Below are positions 20,790 to 31,749 of a stretch of DNA of 64,000 bases, in pieces. The notes beneath the pieces are model-generated. The model had not been told where the DNA came from. It was given only the letters and a program-made list of their open reading frames with translations, and did not search any database. The stretch is from Variovorax sp. J22G73. GTDB taxonomy: Bacteria; Pseudomonadota; Gammaproteobacteria; Burkholderiales; Burkholderiaceae_C. The first letter of the stretch is position 1. Every line of letters starts with the position of its first letter. The translations under genes were made by a program, and so were the position numbers. The stretch lies in the NCBI RefSeq assembly GCF_030317035.1, contig NZ_JASZYK010000001.1:620001-684000 (forward strand), in the 5' to 3' direction.

Positions 20790-20957
20790 GCTGATAGGGG
20801 CGGCTCAGGCCCAGAATTTGTAAGAGGACGTTAGCACCATCGCTGCACACTGACAAGGCAGTGCGCCTGTTCTACCCAGTGCGCGCATACTTACGATGAC
20901 ATTCAGCGTCGCCATTTAGCAACAAATCATGTTTCAAAAGGCGCCGAGCGGACCATA
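20790..20957. other. asd-fimV spacer with a weak hairpin
   Basis: 168-base gap between asd and fimV. The minus-strand repeat GCGCACTG-CCTTGT-CAGTGTGC (20845-20866) could fold into an 8-bp stem with one G-T pair, but no T run follows. I see no convincing promoter boxes. A separate fimV promoter here is plausible from the size of the gap only. Confidence 0.3.
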
Positions 20958-22127
20958 TCAGGCTTCAAGCAAGATTCGCAGCATGCGGCGCAGCGGTTCG
21001 GCGGCGCCCCACAGCAGCTGGTCGCCGATGGTGAAGGCGCCCACGTATTCCGGCCCCATGGCCAGCTTGCGGATACGGCCGACCGGAATGTCCATGGTGC
21101 CCGTCACCGCCACCGGCGTCAGGTCCTTCACGGTGGCTTCGCGCGTGTTCGGCACCACCTTGGCCCACGGGTTGTCGGCGGCGATCAGCGCTTCGATGTC
21201 GGCCAGCGGCACGTTCTTCTTGAGCTTGAAGGTCAGGGCCTGGCTGTGGCAACGCATGGCGCCGATGCGCACGCAGAAACCGTCGACCGGCGTGGCGGCG
21301 GTGCCGAAGCCCGCGCCCTGGCCGAGGATCTTGTTGGTCTCGGCGCCGCCCTTCCACTCTTCCTTGGACATGCCCCACTCGGCGTCGTCCTGGCTCTTGC
21401 CCAGGCCCAGGTCCTTGTCGATCCAGGGGATCAGCGAGCCGCCCAGGGGGGCACCGAAGTTGGCCGTTTCGGTGGCGCTCAAAGTCTGCTGCTTGTGCAG
21501 CACCTTGCGGTCGATTTCGAGGATGGCCGACTTCGGGTCGTCCAGCAGCGCACGCACCTCGGCGTTCAGCGTGCCGAACTGGGTCAGCAGTTCGCGCATG
21601 TGCTGCGCGCCGCCGCCCGAGGCTGCCTGGTAGGTCATGCTGGTCATCCACTCGACCAGGCCGGCCTTGTAGAGGGCGCCCACGCCCATGAGCATGCAAC
21701 TCACGGTGCAGTTGCCGCCGATCCAGTTCTTGCCGCCCTTGGCGAGCGCGTTCTCGATGACCGGCAGGTTGACGGGGTCGAGCACGATGATCGCGTCGTC
21801 CTTCATGCGCAGGGTCGACGCGGCATCGATCCAGTGGCCGTTCCAGCCGGCGGCGCGCAGCTTGGGAAACACCTCGCTGGTGTAGTCGCCGCCCTGGCAG
21901 GTGATGACGATGTCGCACTTCTTCAGTGCATCGATGTCGTTCGCATCCTTCAGCGCGGTTTCGTTCTTGGCCATCGCCGGGGCCTTGCCGCCGGCGTTGG
22001 AGGTCGAGAAGAAGATCGGCTCGACGAGCCCGAAGTCGCCTTCGGCCTGCATGCGGTCCATCAGGACCGAGCCGACCATGCCGCGCCAGCCCACGAGGCC
22101 GACCAGAGGTTGAGATGCGTTCGCCAT
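20958..22127 (-). CDS. asd: Aspartate-semialdehyde dehydrogenase
   Basis: NADPH-dependent reduction of aspartyl phosphate, the branch point for lysine/diaminopimelate, threonine and methionine. It has the nucleotide motif [15 protein letters not shown], the active-site Cys in [12 protein letters not shown], and [13 protein letters not shown] with the catalytic His. At 389 aa it matches the longer gammaproteobacterial-type enzyme. Two ATGs are possible; I chose 22127 because AGGG lies 9 bases upstream, while for ATG 22133 the spacing is only 3. Confidence 0.96.
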   Translation of the reverse strand: MANASQPLVGLVGWRGMVGSVLMDRMQAEGDFGLVEPIFFSTSNAGGKAPAMAKNETALKDANDIDALKKCDIVITCQGGDYTSEVFPKLRAAGWNGHWIDAASTLRMKDDAIIVLDPVNLPVIENALAKGGKNWIGGNCTVSCMLMGVGALYKAGLVEWMTSMTYQAASGGGAQHMRELLTQFGTLNAEVRALLDDPKSAILEIDRKVLHKQQTLSATETANFGAPLGGSLIPWIDKDLGLGKSQDDAEWGMSKEEWKGGAETNKILGQGAGFGTAATPVDGFCVRIGAMRCHSQALTFKLKKNVPLADIEALIAADNPWAKVVPNTREATVKDLTPVAVTGTMDIPVGRIRKLAMGPEYVGAFTIGDQLLWGAAEPLRRMLRILLEA

Positions 22128-22171
22128 TTCCATTTGCCCTTTAAAAAAAGAAAAAATCTGTCTTTTCTTGC

Positions 22172-22192
22172 CCCCGACTCGTCGAGCCGGGG
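22172..22192 (-). terminator. Possible hairpin between leuB and asd
   Basis: On the minus strand CCCCGGCTC-GAC-GAGTCGGGG forms a 9-bp stem with one G-T pair just past leuB. The T-rich run (ATTTTTTC) lies about 15 bases further on, so it is at best an imperfect terminator. It may instead set apart leuCDB and asd-fimV transcripts. Confidence 0.4.
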
Positions 22193-22217
22193 AGGGGCGT
22201 GACGAAGCGGGCTGCGG

Positions 22218-23306
22218 TTAGCCGGTAATCGTCTTTTTGGTGATTGCTGCTACCACCGCGTCGCCCATTTCGCGGGTGCCGACGCGCTTCGTGCCTTCCG
22301 ACCAGATGTCGCCCGTGCGCAGCCCGGAGGCAAGCACGTGCTTCACCGCCGACTCGATACGGTCGGCAGCCTCGGGTTGGTTGAGTGAGAAGCGGAGCAT
22401 CATGGCAGCGGACAGGATTGTAGCCAAAGGATTGGCAACCCCTTTGCCTGCAATGTCGGGCGCGCTGCCATGGCTGGGCTCGTACAGGCCCTGGTTGCTC
22501 GAATTGAGCGACGCCGACGGCAGCATGCCGATCGAGCCGGTGAGCATCGCGGCCTCGTCCGAAAGAATGTCGCCGAACATGTTGCCCGTGACCACCACGT
22601 CGAACTTCTTGGGTGCCTTCACGAGTTGCATGGCCGCGTTGTCGACGTACATGTGGTCGAGCTCGACGTCCGGATATTCCTTGCCCACCTCGGTGACGAT
22701 GTCCTTCCAGAACTGGAAGGTCTCCAGCACGTTGGCCTTGTCCACGCTGGTCACGCGCTTGCTGCGCTTGCGGGCGGCCTCGAAGGCCACGCGCGCGATG
22801 CGCTCGACCTCGGGGCGCGAGTAGCGCATCGTGTCGAAGGCTTCCTCGGCGCCCGGAAAGTGCCCGTCCGTCGCGGTGCGGCGGCCGCGCGGCTGGCCGA
22901 AGTAGATGTCGCCGGTCAGCTCGCGAATGATCAGGATGTCCAAGCCCGCGATCAGCTCCGGCTTCAGGCTCGACGCGTCCACCAGCTGCTCGTAGCAGAT
23001 GGCGGGGCGGAAGTTGGCGAACAGGCCCAGGTTCTTGCGCAGCCCCAGGATGGCCTGCTCGGGGCGCAGCGGCCGGTCGAGCTTGTCGTACTTCCAGTCG
23101 CCGACGGCGCCGAACAGCACCGCGTCCGATTCCTTGGCGAGCTTGAGCGTGGCCTCGGGCAGCGGATGGCCGTGCGCCTCGTAGGCCGCGCCGCCGACCA
23201 GCGCCGACTCCAGCTCGAACTTCAGGTCGAGCACGTCGAGCACCTTGACGGCTTCCGCCACGATTTCGGTGCCGATGCCGTCACCCGGGAGAACTGCGAT
23301 TTTCAT
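22218..23306 (-). CDS. leuB: 3-isopropylmalate dehydrogenase
   Basis: NAD-dependent oxidative decarboxylation of 3-isopropylmalate in leucine synthesis. The N-terminus [16 protein letters not shown] and the family signature [20 protein letters not shown] are intact, as is [14 protein letters not shown]. The protein is 362 aa. It is the third gene of leuC-leuD-leuB, 37 bases after leuD. Confidence 0.97.
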   Translation of the reverse strand: MKIAVLPGDGIGTEIVAEAVKVLDVLDLKFELESALVGGAAYEAHGHPLPEATLKLAKESDAVLFGAVGDWKYDKLDRPLRPEQAILGLRKNLGLFANFRPAICYEQLVDASSLKPELIAGLDILIIRELTGDIYFGQPRGRRTATDGHFPGAEEAFDTMRYSRPEVERIARVAFEAARKRSKRVTSVDKANVLETFQFWKDIVTEVGKEYPDVELDHMYVDNAAMQLVKAPKKFDVVVTGNMFGDILSDEAAMLTGSIGMLPSASLNSSNQGLYEPSHGSAPDIAGKGVANPLATILSAAMMLRFSLNQPEAADRIESAVKHVLASGLRTGDIWSEGTKRVGTREMGDAVVAAITKKTITG

Positions 23307-23343
23307 TTTTGTCGTGTGTTGAAGAGATGAAAGAGGGGCGTGC

Positions 23344-24000
23344 TCAGGCGTTGGCGAGCATCGTATGCGCGAGCCAGGGCTTTTGCGCCAGGCGCTCGGC
23401 CTCGAAGGCCTTGATCTTGTCCTTGTGGCGCAGCGTGAGGCCGATGTCGTCCAGCCCGTTGATCAGGCAGTACTTGCGAAACGCCTGCACGTCGAAAGCC
23501 AGCTCGCCGCCGTCGGGCTTCACCACCACCTGGCGCTCCAGGTCGATGGTCAGCGAATAGCCCGGGAAGGCGAAGGCCTCGTCGAACAGCTGCGCCACCT
23601 GCGCCTCGCTCAGCACGATCGGCAGCAGGCCGTTCTTGAAGCTGTTGTTGAAGAAGATGTCGGCGTAGCTCGGCGCGATGATCGCGCGAAAGCCGTACTG
23701 GTCAAGCGCCCACGGCGCGTGTTCGCGCGACGAGCCGCAGCCGAAGTTCTTGCGCGCCAGCAGCACCGAGGCGCCCGCGTAGCGCGGCTGGTTCAGCACG
23801 AAGTCGGGGTTGGGCTTGCGGCTCTTCGGGTCCTGGCCGGGGAAGCCGGCGTCCAGGTAGCGCCACTCGTCGAACAGGTTCACGCCGAAGCCGGTCTTCT
23901 TGATCGACTTGAGGAATTGCTTCGGAATGATCGCGTCGGTGTCGACGTTTTCGCGGTCCATGGGAGCCACGAGGCCCTTGTGCACGGTGAATTTCTGCAT
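23344..24000 (-). CDS. leuD: 3-isopropylmalate dehydratase small subunit
   Basis: Swivel-domain subunit of isopropylmalate isomerase, which partners LeuC. Motifs are [14 protein letters not shown] and the substrate loop [14 protein letters not shown]. The protein is 218 aa, normal for the bacterial two-subunit enzyme. It lies 24 bases behind leuC. Confidence 0.97.
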   Translation of the reverse strand: MQKFTVHKGLVAPMDRENVDTDAIIPKQFLKSIKKTGFGVNLFDEWRYLDAGFPGQDPKSRKPNPDFVLNQPRYAGASVLLARKNFGCGSSREHAPWALDQYGFRAIIAPSYADIFFNNSFKNGLLPIVLSEAQVAQLFDEAFAFPGYSLTIDLERQVVVKPDGGELAFDVQAFRKYCLINGLDDIGLTLRHKDKIKAFEAERLAQKPWLAHTMLANA

Positions 24001-24024
24001 GTGATGTCTCCAGTTCAGGCCAGA

Positions 24025-25446
24025 TCAGGCAAAGGTACGAACGTCGACGAAGTGGCCGTGCACCGCGGCGGCGGCGGCCATGGCCGGGCTCACGAGGTGG
24101 GTGCGGCCACCCGCGCCCTGGCGGCCTTCGAAGTTGCGGTTGCTGGTGGATGCGCAGCGCTCGCCGGGCTCCAGCCGGTCGGCGTTCATGGCCAGGCACA
24201 TCGAGCAGCCGGGTTCGCGCCATTCGAAGCCCGCGGCCTTGAAGATCACGTCCAGGCCTTCGCGCTCGGCCTGTTCCTTCACCACGCCCGAGCCGGGCAC
24301 CACCATCGCGAGCTTCACGTTCTTGGCCACCTTCTGGCCGAGCTTCTTCACCACGGCGGCGGCTTCGCGCATGTCCTCGATGCGGCTGTTGGTGCACGAG
24401 CCGATGAACACCTTGTCGATGAAGATGTCGTTCATGGCCTTGTTGGGCTCCAGGCCCATGTAGACCAGCGCGCGCTCGATGGCGCCGCGCTTGCTCGCGT
24501 CCTTTTCCTTGTCGGGGTCGGGCACGCGGCCGTTGATGTCGACCACCATCTCGGGCGAGGTGCCCCAGGTCACCTGCGGGGGGATTTGCGTAGCGTCGAG
24601 CTCGACCACGGCGTCGAAGGTCGCGCCCGGGTCCGACTGCAGCGTGCGCCAGTAGGCGGCCGCCTGCTCCCACTCGACGCCGGTGGGCGCCAGCGGGCGG
24701 CCCTTGACGTACGCGATGGTCTTCTCGTCGACCGCCACCAGCCCGGCGCGCGCACCGGCCTCGATGGCCATGTTGCACACCGTCATGCGGCCTTCCATGC
24801 TCAGCTCGCGAATGGCCGCGCCCGCGAATTCGATGGTGTAGCCCGTGCCGCCCGCAGTGCCGATCTTGCCGATGATGGCCAGCACGATGTCCTTGGCCGT
24901 GCAGCCCAGGGGCAGCTTGCCTTCGACCTTCACGAGCATGTTCTTCGCCTTCTTGCCCAGCAGCGTCTGCGTGGCCATCACGTGCTCGACCTCGCTGGTG
25001 CCGATGCCGTGCGCCAGCGCGCCGAACGCGCCGTGCGTGGAGGTGTGCGAGTCGCCGCACACCACCGTCATGCCCGGCAGCGTCGCGCCGCTCTCGGGGC
25101 CGATCACGTGCACGATGCCCTGGCGCTTGCTCAGGAACGGAAAGAACGCGGCGGCGCCGAACTCGGCGATGTTGTGGTCCAGCGTGGTGACCTGCTCCTT
25201 GCTGGTCGGGTCGGCAATGCCTTCGTAGCCGCGCTCCCAGCCGGTGGTGGGCGTGTTGTGGTCGGCCGTGGCCACCACCGAGCTGATGCGCCACAGCTTG
25301 CGGCCGGCCTCGCGCAGGCCTTCGAAGGCTTGCGGGCTGGTCACCTCGTGCACCAGGTGGCGGTCGATGTAGAGGATCGCGGTGCCGTCTTCCTCGGTGT
25401 GGACGACGTGTTCGTCCCAGATCTTGTCGTAGAGCGTGCGTGCCAT
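24025..25446 (-). CDS. leuC: 3-isopropylmalate dehydratase large subunit
   Basis: Catalytic [4Fe-4S] subunit of isopropylmalate isomerase. Cluster ligands are seen in [13 protein letters not shown] and [21 protein letters not shown] is the aconitase-family motif. ATG at 25446 ([13 protein letters not shown]) gives 473 aa; the frame is open upstream into the LysR gene but without homology-like sequence. It heads leuCDB, 70 bases downstream of the LysR regulator on the same strand. Confidence 0.97.
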   Translation of the reverse strand: MARTLYDKIWDEHVVHTEEDGTAILYIDRHLVHEVTSPQAFEGLREAGRKLWRISSVVATADHNTPTTGWERGYEGIADPTSKEQVTTLDHNIAEFGAAAFFPFLSKRQGIVHVIGPESGATLPGMTVVCGDSHTSTHGAFGALAHGIGTSEVEHVMATQTLLGKKAKNMLVKVEGKLPLGCTAKDIVLAIIGKIGTAGGTGYTIEFAGAAIRELSMEGRMTVCNMAIEAGARAGLVAVDEKTIAYVKGRPLAPTGVEWEQAAAYWRTLQSDPGATFDAVVELDATQIPPQVTWGTSPEMVVDINGRVPDPDKEKDASKRGAIERALVYMGLEPNKAMNDIFIDKVFIGSCTNSRIEDMREAAAVVKKLGQKVAKNVKLAMVVPGSGVVKEQAEREGLDVIFKAAGFEWREPGCSMCLAMNADRLEPGERCASTSNRNFEGRQGAGGRTHLVSPAMAAAAAVHGHFVDVRTFA

Positions 25447-25516
25447 GTCGGTCTCTTGTCTTTCGTGGGGAAATGGATTGTCTTGTCTGTGCGGCTTCGG
25501 ATCGGTCGAATTCGTT

Positions 25517-26461
25517 TCAGGCCGCAAGTTGTTCGGTGCCGTCCGCTGCGGCGTGCAGGTGGTTCACCAGCGAGCGCGCGGCCACCGGCAGCGTCGAGAA
25601 GTCGCGCGCCACCAGGCGGATTTCGCGTGCCGCCCAGGCGTCGTTCAGCGCCACGCTCACCAGGCCGCGGCCGATGCCGTTGCGCATGAGCTCGAAGGCG
25701 CGCTGCGGCATCACGCCGATGCCCAGGCCGTTCTCGATCATCCGGCACATGGCGTCCAGGCCGGTCACGTGGATGCGCAGCTTCACGCTGCGGCCCGCGC
25801 TCAGCGCGGCCTCGTGCATCGCGACGTAGATGGAGCTGTTGGTGTGCAGGCCGACGTGGTCGAAGGCGAGCGAGTCGATGAAGTCGATGGCGCCCTGCGC
25901 GGCCAGCGCATGGCCCGTGGGCACGATCAGCGCCAGGCGGTCGTGCCGGTAAGACAGGCTCTGCAACTCGCCCGCGCCGCCGGCCACGTGGCACACGCCG
26001 AGGTCGGCCGCGCCTTCCTGCACCGCGCGGATCACCTCGCTGCTCAGGTGCTCTTCCAGGTCGATCTTGATGGCCTCATGGGCCCGGGTGAACACGCCCA
26101 GGTCTTCCGGCAGGAACTGCACGATGGCCGAGATGTTCGCGTGCACCCGCACATGGCCGCGCACGCCGTCGGCGTATTCGCTGAGCTCGCCCTGCATCTT
26201 CTCCAGGCTGTAGAGCACCGAGCGGGCATGGTGCAGCAGGCTTTCGCCGGCGGGCGTGAGGTCGACGCCGCGCGCATGGCGGTAGAGCAGGGTGGTGCCG
26301 AGCGTGGCCTCCAGGTCCGACAGCCGCTTGCTGATGGCCGACGCCGCGATGAACTCGCGCTCCGCCGCGCGGCCGATGCTGCCCAGCTCGCACACGGCCA
26401 CGAACAGCTGCAGCGACGTGAGGTCGATGCGGCGTGCAAAGTTGCGTTCGGACGTGCTCAT
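25517..26461 (-). CDS. LysR-family transcriptional regulator
   Basis: 314-aa regulator. The N-terminal winged helix ([20 protein letters not shown] through [23 protein letters not shown], about residues 14-72) is followed by the usual effector-binding domain ([21 protein letters not shown] and [14 protein letters not shown]). It is encoded in line with leuC, 70 bases ahead of it, and not divergent as many LysR regulators are. Control of leuCDB is an inference from position; the inducer cannot be named. Confidence 0.88.
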   Translation of the reverse strand: MSTSERNFARRIDLTSLQLFVAVCELGSIGRAAEREFIAASAISKRLSDLEATLGTTLLYRHARGVDLTPAGESLLHHARSVLYSLEKMQGELSEYADGVRGHVRVHANISAIVQFLPEDLGVFTRAHEAIKIDLEEHLSSEVIRAVQEGAADLGVCHVAGGAGELQSLSYRHDRLALIVPTGHALAAQGAIDFIDSLAFDHVGLHTNSSIYVAMHEAALSAGRSVKLRIHVTGLDAMCRMIENGLGIGVMPQRAFELMRNGIGRGLVSVALNDAWAAREIRLVARDFSTLPVAARSLVNHLHAAADGTEQLAA

Positions 26462-26598
26462 GGGGGTGGGCTTTGGAAGGCTTGGGCATCGCGTCTGGCG
26501 ATGAGTTGGCTATTTTCTTCCTGTTTTCCTGCCGCTGCCATCGTGATGCGAGATGGCATTGCTGCCCGCTCGCGAAGAGGGGCATGCCGAACGGGCAA

Positions 26599-26625
26599 TA
26601 AAAAAGCTGCCCGAAGGCAGCTTTT
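26599..26625 (-). terminator. Rho-independent terminator after gltA
   Basis: A 10-base perfect stem AAAAGCTGCC / GGCAGCTTTT around a CGAA loop. On the minus strand it is followed by a T run (TTTTTTAT). It lies about 50 bases past the gltA stop and separates the sdh-gltA transcript from the LysR gene. Confidence 0.9.
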
Positions 26626-26677
26626 GGGGGACGGTTCGTGAACCGGTCGTCGACCGGTCCATCAGTCCACCAGCCGA

Positions 26678-27988
26678 TCAGCGCGCGGTGATCGGCTTCA
26701 CGTCACGCTTGGGCGAGCCTTCGAACAGCTGGCGCGGGCGGCCGATCTTGTACTCGGGGTCGCCGATCATTTCGTTCAGCTGGGCGATCCAGCCGACCGT
26801 GCGGGCCAGCGCGAAGATCGCGGTGAACAGCGGCACCGGGATGCCGATGGCGCGCTGCACGATGCCCGAGTAGAAGTCGACGTTCGGGTACAGCTTGCGC
26901 GACACGAAGTATTCGTCTTCCAGGGCGATCTTTTCGAGTTCCTTGGCCAGCTTGAACAGCGGGTCGTTTTCCAGGCCCAGCTCGGTCAGCACTTCGTTGC
27001 AGGTTTCCTGCATCAGCTTGGCGCGCGGATCGTAGTTCTTGTACACGCGGTGGCCGAAGCCCATGAGCTTGACGTTCGAGTTCTTGTCCTTGACCTTCTT
27101 GATGAACTCGCCGATCTTCTCCACGCCGCCTTCCTTCTGGATGTCGTAGAGCATGTTCAGCGCCGCTTCGTTGGCGCCGCCGTGGGCAGGGCCCCACAGG
27201 CAGGCCACGCCGGCCGCGATGGCAGCGAAGGGGTTCGTGCCCGACGAGCCGCACAGGCGCACGGTCGAGGTCGAGGCGTTCTGCTCGTGGTCCGCGTGCA
27301 GGATGAAGATGCGGTCCAGCGCGCGTTCGAGCACCGGGTTCACCTTGTACTCTTCGCACGGCGTGGCGAACATCATGTGCAAGAAGTTGCCTGCGTAGCT
27401 CAGGTCGTTCTTCGGGTACATGTACGGCTGGCCGATCGTGTACTTGTACGCCATGGCCACCAGCGTGGGCATCTTCGCGATCAGGCGGATCGCGGCGATC
27501 TCGCGGTGCTCCGGATTGTTGATGTCCGTGCTGTCGTGATAGAAGGCCGACAGGGCGCCCACGAGGCCGGTCATGATGGCCATCGGGTGGGCATCGCGGC
27601 GGAAGCCACGCAGGAAGAACTGCATCTGCTCGTTCACCATGGTGTGGTTCGTCACGACCTTGGTGAAGTCTTCCTTCTTGGCCTGGTCCGGCAGTTCACC
27701 GTACAGCAGCAGGTGGCAGGTCTCGAGGAAGTCGCAGTTGGTCGCGAGCTGCTCGATGGGGTAGCCGCGGTACAGCAGCTCGCCCTTGTCGCCGTCGATG
27801 TACGTGATGGCCGACTGGCAGGCGGCGGTCGACATGAAGCCCGGGTCGTACGTGAACATGCCGGTCTGTGCGTACAGCTTGCGGATGTCGATCACGTCGG
27901 GGCCCACGGTGCCCTTGTAGATCGGCAGGTCGACGCTGTCGCCGCCGTTGCTGAACGACAGCGTGGCCTTGGTATCGGATGCTTTCAT
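26678..27988 (-). CDS. gltA: Citrate synthase (type II)
   Basis: Condenses oxaloacetate and acetyl-CoA at the entry of the TCA cycle. Catalytic histidines are seen in [13 protein letters not shown] and [17 protein letters not shown], and the late Asp region is [14 protein letters not shown]. The 436-aa length fits the hexameric, NADH-regulated Gram-negative type. It lies 24 bases after sdhE and ends at a clear terminator, so it is the last gene of sdhCDAB-sdhE-gltA. Confidence 0.97.
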   Translation of the reverse strand: MKASDTKATLSFSNGGDSVDLPIYKGTVGPDVIDIRKLYAQTGMFTYDPGFMSTAACQSAITYIDGDKGELLYRGYPIEQLATNCDFLETCHLLLYGELPDQAKKEDFTKVVTNHTMVNEQMQFFLRGFRRDAHPMAIMTGLVGALSAFYHDSTDINNPEHREIAAIRLIAKMPTLVAMAYKYTIGQPYMYPKNDLSYAGNFLHMMFATPCEEYKVNPVLERALDRIFILHADHEQNASTSTVRLCGSSGTNPFAAIAAGVACLWGPAHGGANEAALNMLYDIQKEGGVEKIGEFIKKVKDKNSNVKLMGFGHRVYKNYDPRAKLMQETCNEVLTELGLENDPLFKLAKELEKIALEDEYFVSRKLYPNVDFYSGIVQRAIGIPVPLFTAIFALARTVGWIAQLNEMIGDPEYKIGRPRQLFEGSPKRDVKPITAR

Positions 27989-28012
27989 TTCGGTTTACTT
28001 TCAGAGGTGGAT

Positions 28013-28330
28013 TCAGGACGACGAAGGAGAGATGGCGGGGCGCTGCGCGCCGTCGGTGCGCATCAGCTGCAGCAATGCGACCACCTCGGCCCCGGCCCAT
28101 TCGGGCTCAGGCTCCTTTCTTCGCAGAAGGAGGTCGAGGAGGTCGTTGTCCGACAGGTCCATCAGTGTCTCCATCGCTCCCGCTTGACCCACGGTCATGC
28201 GGAATTCGTGCCGCTCGAAGAAGCGGGCGATGAACAGGTCGTTCTCGAGCAGTCCGCGCCGGCAGCGCCATTTCAGCTTGCTCAGCGCACGTTCGCTGAG
28301 CGGCTGGGTGGAGTCGGCGGCGGTTTGCAT
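28013..28330 (-). CDS. sdhE: FAD assembly factor SdhE
   Basis: Small helical protein (105 aa) that promotes covalent attachment of FAD to SdhA. The diagnostic RGxxE motif is present as CRRGLLENDLF, followed by FFERHEF and LMDLSDNDLLDLLL as in the YgfY/Sdh5 family. ATG at 28330; an upstream TTG at 28348 is less likely. It lies 28 bases behind sdhB. Confidence 0.92.
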   Translation of the reverse strand: MQTAADSTQPLSERALSKLKWRCRRGLLENDLFIARFFERHEFRMTVGQAGAMETLMDLSDNDLLDLLLRRKEPEPEWAGAEVVALLQLMRTDGAQRPAISPSSS

Positions 28331-28358
28331 GGTGGCGTCTCTTGGCAATGACTCGGAA

Positions 28359-29060
28359 TCAGATGGCGCGACGCACCATCAGTTCCTTGATCTTGCCGAT
28401 GGCCTTGGTCGGGTTCAGGCTCTTCGGGCACACGTCCACGCAGTTCATGATCGTGTGGCAGCGGAACAGGCGGTACGGGTCTTCCAGGTTGTCCAGGCGC
28501 TCGGCGGTGGCTTCGTCGCGGCTGTCGGCGATGAAGCGGTAGGCCTGCAGCAGGCCGGCCGGGCCCACGAACTTGTCGGGGTTCCACCAGAAGCTGGGGC
28601 AGCTCGTGGAGCAGCTCGCGCAAAGAATGCACTCGTACAGGCCGTCGAGCTCTTCGCGCTCTTCGGGCGACTGCAGGCGTTCCTTCTCGGGCGGCACGCT
28701 GTCGTTCTGCAAGTACGGCTTGATGGAGTTGTACTGCTTGAAGAACTGCGTCATGTCCACGATCAGGTCGCGAATGACCGGCAGGCCCGGCAGCGGCTTC
28801 AACACGATCGTGCCCTTGAGCGTGAGCATGTTGGTCAGGCAGGCGAGGCCGTTCTTGCCGTTGATGTTCATCGCGTCGGAACCGCAGACGCCTTCGCGGC
28901 ACGAGCGGCGGAACGACAGCGTCGGGTCTTGCGCCTTGAGTTTCATCAGGGCGTCGAGCAGCATGCGTTCGTGGCCGTCGAGTTCGACCTCGACCGTCTG
29001 CATGTAGGGCTTGGCGTCCTTGTCCGGGTCGTAGCGGTAGATCTGGAATGTGCGCTTCAT
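28359..29060 (-). CDS. sdhB: Succinate dehydrogenase iron-sulfur subunit
   Basis: Carries electrons from SdhA to the membrane quinone site. The [2Fe-2S] ligands are in [15 protein letters not shown], and the [4Fe-4S]/[3Fe-4S] ligands in [16 protein letters not shown] and [19 protein letters not shown]. The protein is 233 aa, full length. It lies 47 bases after sdhA. Confidence 0.97.
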   Translation of the reverse strand: MKRTFQIYRYDPDKDAKPYMQTVEVELDGHERMLLDALMKLKAQDPTLSFRRSCREGVCGSDAMNINGKNGLACLTNMLTLKGTIVLKPLPGLPVIRDLIVDMTQFFKQYNSIKPYLQNDSVPPEKERLQSPEEREELDGLYECILCASCSTSCPSFWWNPDKFVGPAGLLQAYRFIADSRDEATAERLDNLEDPYRLFRCHTIMNCVDVCPKSLNPTKAIGKIKELMVRRAI

Positions 29061-29107
29061 CGTAGTGACCTTGTGAATGCTTTTACTTGGCTGACGTTAG
29101 CCGTTGC

Positions 29108-30916
29108 TTAGAACGTGCGGACCTTCGGCGGAACCGAGGCCACGGTGAGCGGCTGCAGCTTGACCGGCTTGTACGAGAGGCGGTTGTCCTGGCTGTACCA
29201 GAGCGTGTGCTTCATCCAGTTGGCGTCGTCGCGGCCCAGCGGTGCGACCGGGTCGTCTGCGGGACGCTCGTAGTCTTCCACCGTGTGGGCGCCGCGGCAT
29301 TCCTTGCGTGCGGCGGCCGAGACCATGGTGGCCTGCGCCACTTCGATCAGATTGTCGACTTCCAGCGCCTCGATGCGCGCGGTGTTGAACACCTTGGACT
29401 TGTCCTTCAGGCCGATGGCCTTGACGCGCTCGCGCACGGCGGCGATCTTGACCACGCCTTCGTCCATCGAAGCCTGCTTGCGGAACACGGCGGCGTGCTG
29501 CTGCATGACGGCGCGGATCTCGCCGGCCACGTCCTGCGCGTACTCGCCGGCGGTGCTGTCTTCGAGTTCGTTCAGGCGTTGCAGCGTGCGGTCGGCGGCG
29601 TTGGCCGGCAGCGGCTTGTGTTCCTTGAGCTTGTCGTTGAACTGCACGATGTGGTTGCCGGCCGCGCGGCCGAACACCAGCAGGTCGAGCAGCGAGTTGG
29701 TGCCCAGGCGGTTGGCGCCGTGCACGCTCACGCAGGAGCATTCGCCCACGGCATAGAGGCCGTTCACCACGGCGCTGTTGTCTTCACCCTTCTGGATGAC
29801 GACCTGGCCGTTGATGTTGGTGGGAATGCCGCCCATCTGGTAGTGGATGGTCGGCACCACCGGAATGGGTTCCTTGGTGACGTCGACGTTGGCGAAGTTG
29901 ATGCCGATCTCGTACACCGACGGCAGCCGCTTGTGGATGGTGTCGGCGCCCAGGTGGTCCAGCTTCATGTGGATGTAGTCCTTGTTGGGACCACAGCCAC
30001 GGCCTTCCTTGATTTCCTGGTCCATCGAGCGCGAGACGAAGTCGCGCGGTGCCAGGTCCTTCAGGGTGGGCGCATAGCGCTCCATGAAGCGTTCGCCGTT
30101 GCTGTTCAGCAGGATGGCGCCTTCGCCGCGGCAGCCTTCGGTCAGCAGCACGCCCGCGCCGGCCACGCCGGTGGGGTGGAACTGCCAGAACTCCATGTCC
30201 TGCAGCGGAATGCCCGAGCGTGCGGCCATGCCCAGGCCGTCGCCGGTGTTGATGAACGCGTTGGTCGACGCGCCGAAGATGCGGCCCGCGCCGCCTGTGG
30301 CCAGCAGCACGGTCTTGGCCTGCAGGATGTGCAGGTCGCCGGTTTCCATTTCGAGCGCGGTCACGCCGACCACGTCGCCTTCGTCGTCACGGATGAGGTC
30401 GAGCGCCATCCATTCGACGAAGAACTGGGTGCGGGCCTCGACGTTCTTCTGGTACAGCGTGTGCAGCATCGCGTGGCCGGTGCGGTCGGCCGCGGCGCAG
30501 GCGCGTTGCACGGCCTTTTCGCCGTAGTTGGCGGTGTGACCGCCGAAGGGGCGCTGGTAGATGGTGCCGTCGGGGTTGCGGTCGAACGGCATGCCGAAGT
30601 GCTCTAGCTCGTACACGACCTTCGGTGCTTCGCGGCACATGAACTCGATCGCGTCCTGGTCGCCGAGCCAGTCGGAGCCCTTGATCGTGTCGTAGAAGTG
30701 GTAGTGCCAGTTGTCTTCGCTCATGTTGCCCAGCGATGCACCGACGCCGCCCTGGGCAGCCACGGTGTGCGAACGCGTGGGGAACACCTTCGAGAGCACG
30801 GCCACGTTGAGGCCGGCGCGAGCGAGTTGCAGCGAGGCGCGCATGCCGGAGCCGCCGGCACCGACGATCACGACGTCGAATCTGCGCTTGGTGATTTGTT
30901 CTTTTGTGTAGGTCAT
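29108..30916 (-). CDS. sdhA: Succinate dehydrogenase flavoprotein subunit
   Basis: Oxidises succinate to fumarate. It has the dinucleotide motif VVIVGAGGSGMRA, the FAD-linking His in TRSHTVAAQGG, the active-site HPTGVAGAGVL and GANRLGTNSLLDLLVFG. ATG at 30916 (MTYTKEQITKRRFD) gives 602 aa; the upstream extension overlaps sdhD and is rejected. It lies 7 bases behind sdhD. Confidence 0.97.
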   Translation of the reverse strand: MTYTKEQITKRRFDVVIVGAGGSGMRASLQLARAGLNVAVLSKVFPTRSHTVAAQGGVGASLGNMSEDNWHYHFYDTIKGSDWLGDQDAIEFMCREAPKVVYELEHFGMPFDRNPDGTIYQRPFGGHTANYGEKAVQRACAAADRTGHAMLHTLYQKNVEARTQFFVEWMALDLIRDDEGDVVGVTALEMETGDLHILQAKTVLLATGGAGRIFGASTNAFINTGDGLGMAARSGIPLQDMEFWQFHPTGVAGAGVLLTEGCRGEGAILLNSNGERFMERYAPTLKDLAPRDFVSRSMDQEIKEGRGCGPNKDYIHMKLDHLGADTIHKRLPSVYEIGINFANVDVTKEPIPVVPTIHYQMGGIPTNINGQVVIQKGEDNSAVVNGLYAVGECSCVSVHGANRLGTNSLLDLLVFGRAAGNHIVQFNDKLKEHKPLPANAADRTLQRLNELEDSTAGEYAQDVAGEIRAVMQQHAAVFRKQASMDEGVVKIAAVRERVKAIGLKDKSKVFNTARIEALEVDNLIEVAQATMVSAAARKECRGAHTVEDYERPADDPVAPLGRDDANWMKHTLWYSQDNRLSYKPVKLQPLTVASVPPKVRTF

Positions 30917-30923
30917 GGTGGGG

Positions 30924-31289
30924 TCAGATCTTCCAAAGCACTTGAATGGCCCAACCCGCACAACCGACAAGCCAGACGATGGTGAAAATTTGCAGCACGA
31001 GACGGATGCCGACAGGTTGGACGTAGTCCATCCACACGTCGCGCATGCCGACCCACACGTGATAGAGCAGGGCGACGATGACGGAGAACGTCAGCACCTT
31101 CATCCACTGCGCGGCAAAGATGCCGGCCCACAGGTCGTAGCCGATGGGGCCGCGGGAGAAGATCAGCTGTGCGAGCAGGATGATCGTGAAGAGCGCCATC
31201 AGGCCGCCCGTGATGCGCTGGCTGAGCCAGTCGCGCAAACCGTAGTGGGCGCCGACGACGACGCGCTTGGAGCCGTAATTCACAGACAT
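30924..31289 (-). CDS. sdhD: Succinate dehydrogenase membrane anchor subunit
   Basis: 121-aa protein with three hydrophobic helices and the heme/quinone-site motif LLYHVWVGMRDVWMDYV. The N-terminal GAHYGLRDWLSQRITG is typical of SdhD. It is encoded between sdhC (13 bases upstream) and sdhA (7 bases downstream). Confidence 0.93.
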   Translation of the reverse strand: MSVNYGSKRVVVGAHYGLRDWLSQRITGGLMALFTIILLAQLIFSRGPIGYDLWAGIFAAQWMKVLTFSVIVALLYHVWVGMRDVWMDYVQPVGIRLVLQIFTIVWLVGCAGWAIQVLWKI

Positions 31290-31302
31290 GGTTGGCTCCT
31301 TC

Positions 31303-31749
31303 TCAGTACAGGCCGAACAGCTTGGCGCCGAGCACCAGGGTGAGCAGGATGCTCAGGGACAGCGTGACCAGGGCGGAGCTGTGTCCGAACTCCTTGGTGA
31401 CCGCTGCGTGGCTCACGTCCATCCAGAGATGGCGCAGGCCGGCGATGAAGTGGTGCAGGTAGGCCCAGATCAGCGCGAGCGCGACGAGCTTGAAGAACCA
31501 GCCGGGCGCAAAGCCGATGCCGACGTTGAAGGCACCCTTGAATCTGGCGAAGGAGTATTCAGATGACAGCGATGTGTCGAACATCCAGATGATGAACGGC
31601 AGCAGCAGGAACATGATCACGCCGCTGACGCGATGCAGGATCGACACGATGCCGGCCGGCGGCAGCCGATAGGTCGTGAGGTCGGTGAATGCGTTGATGT
31701 TGCGGAATTCGCGACGCGGCGGCCGGGGGGGAGTTGCAAGCTCTGTCAT
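31303..31749 (-). CDS. sdhC: Succinate dehydrogenase cytochrome b556 subunit
   Basis: 148-aa membrane subunit that binds heme b and ubiquinone with SdhD. Motifs are SILHRVSGVIMFLLLPF and HHFIAGLRHLWMD with the heme His; there are three membrane helices. ATG at 31749 (MTELATPP); upstream in-frame codons belong to the leader. It is the first gene of sdhCDAB-sdhE-gltA. Confidence 0.93.
   Translation of the reverse strand: MTELATPPRPPRREFRNINAFTDLTTYRLPPAGIVSILHRVSGVIMFLLLPFIIWMFDTSLSSEYSFARFKGAFNVGIGFAPGWFFKLVALALIWAYLHHFIAGLRHLWMDVSHAAVTKEFGHSSALVTLSLSILLTLVLGAKLFGLY

Noticed and set aside
17283-20834. 1183-codon plus-strand frame across truA and fimV
   Set aside because: Arg/Gly/His-rich with no domain signature. 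fimV on the opposite strand has a signal, LysM-like part and membrane helix.
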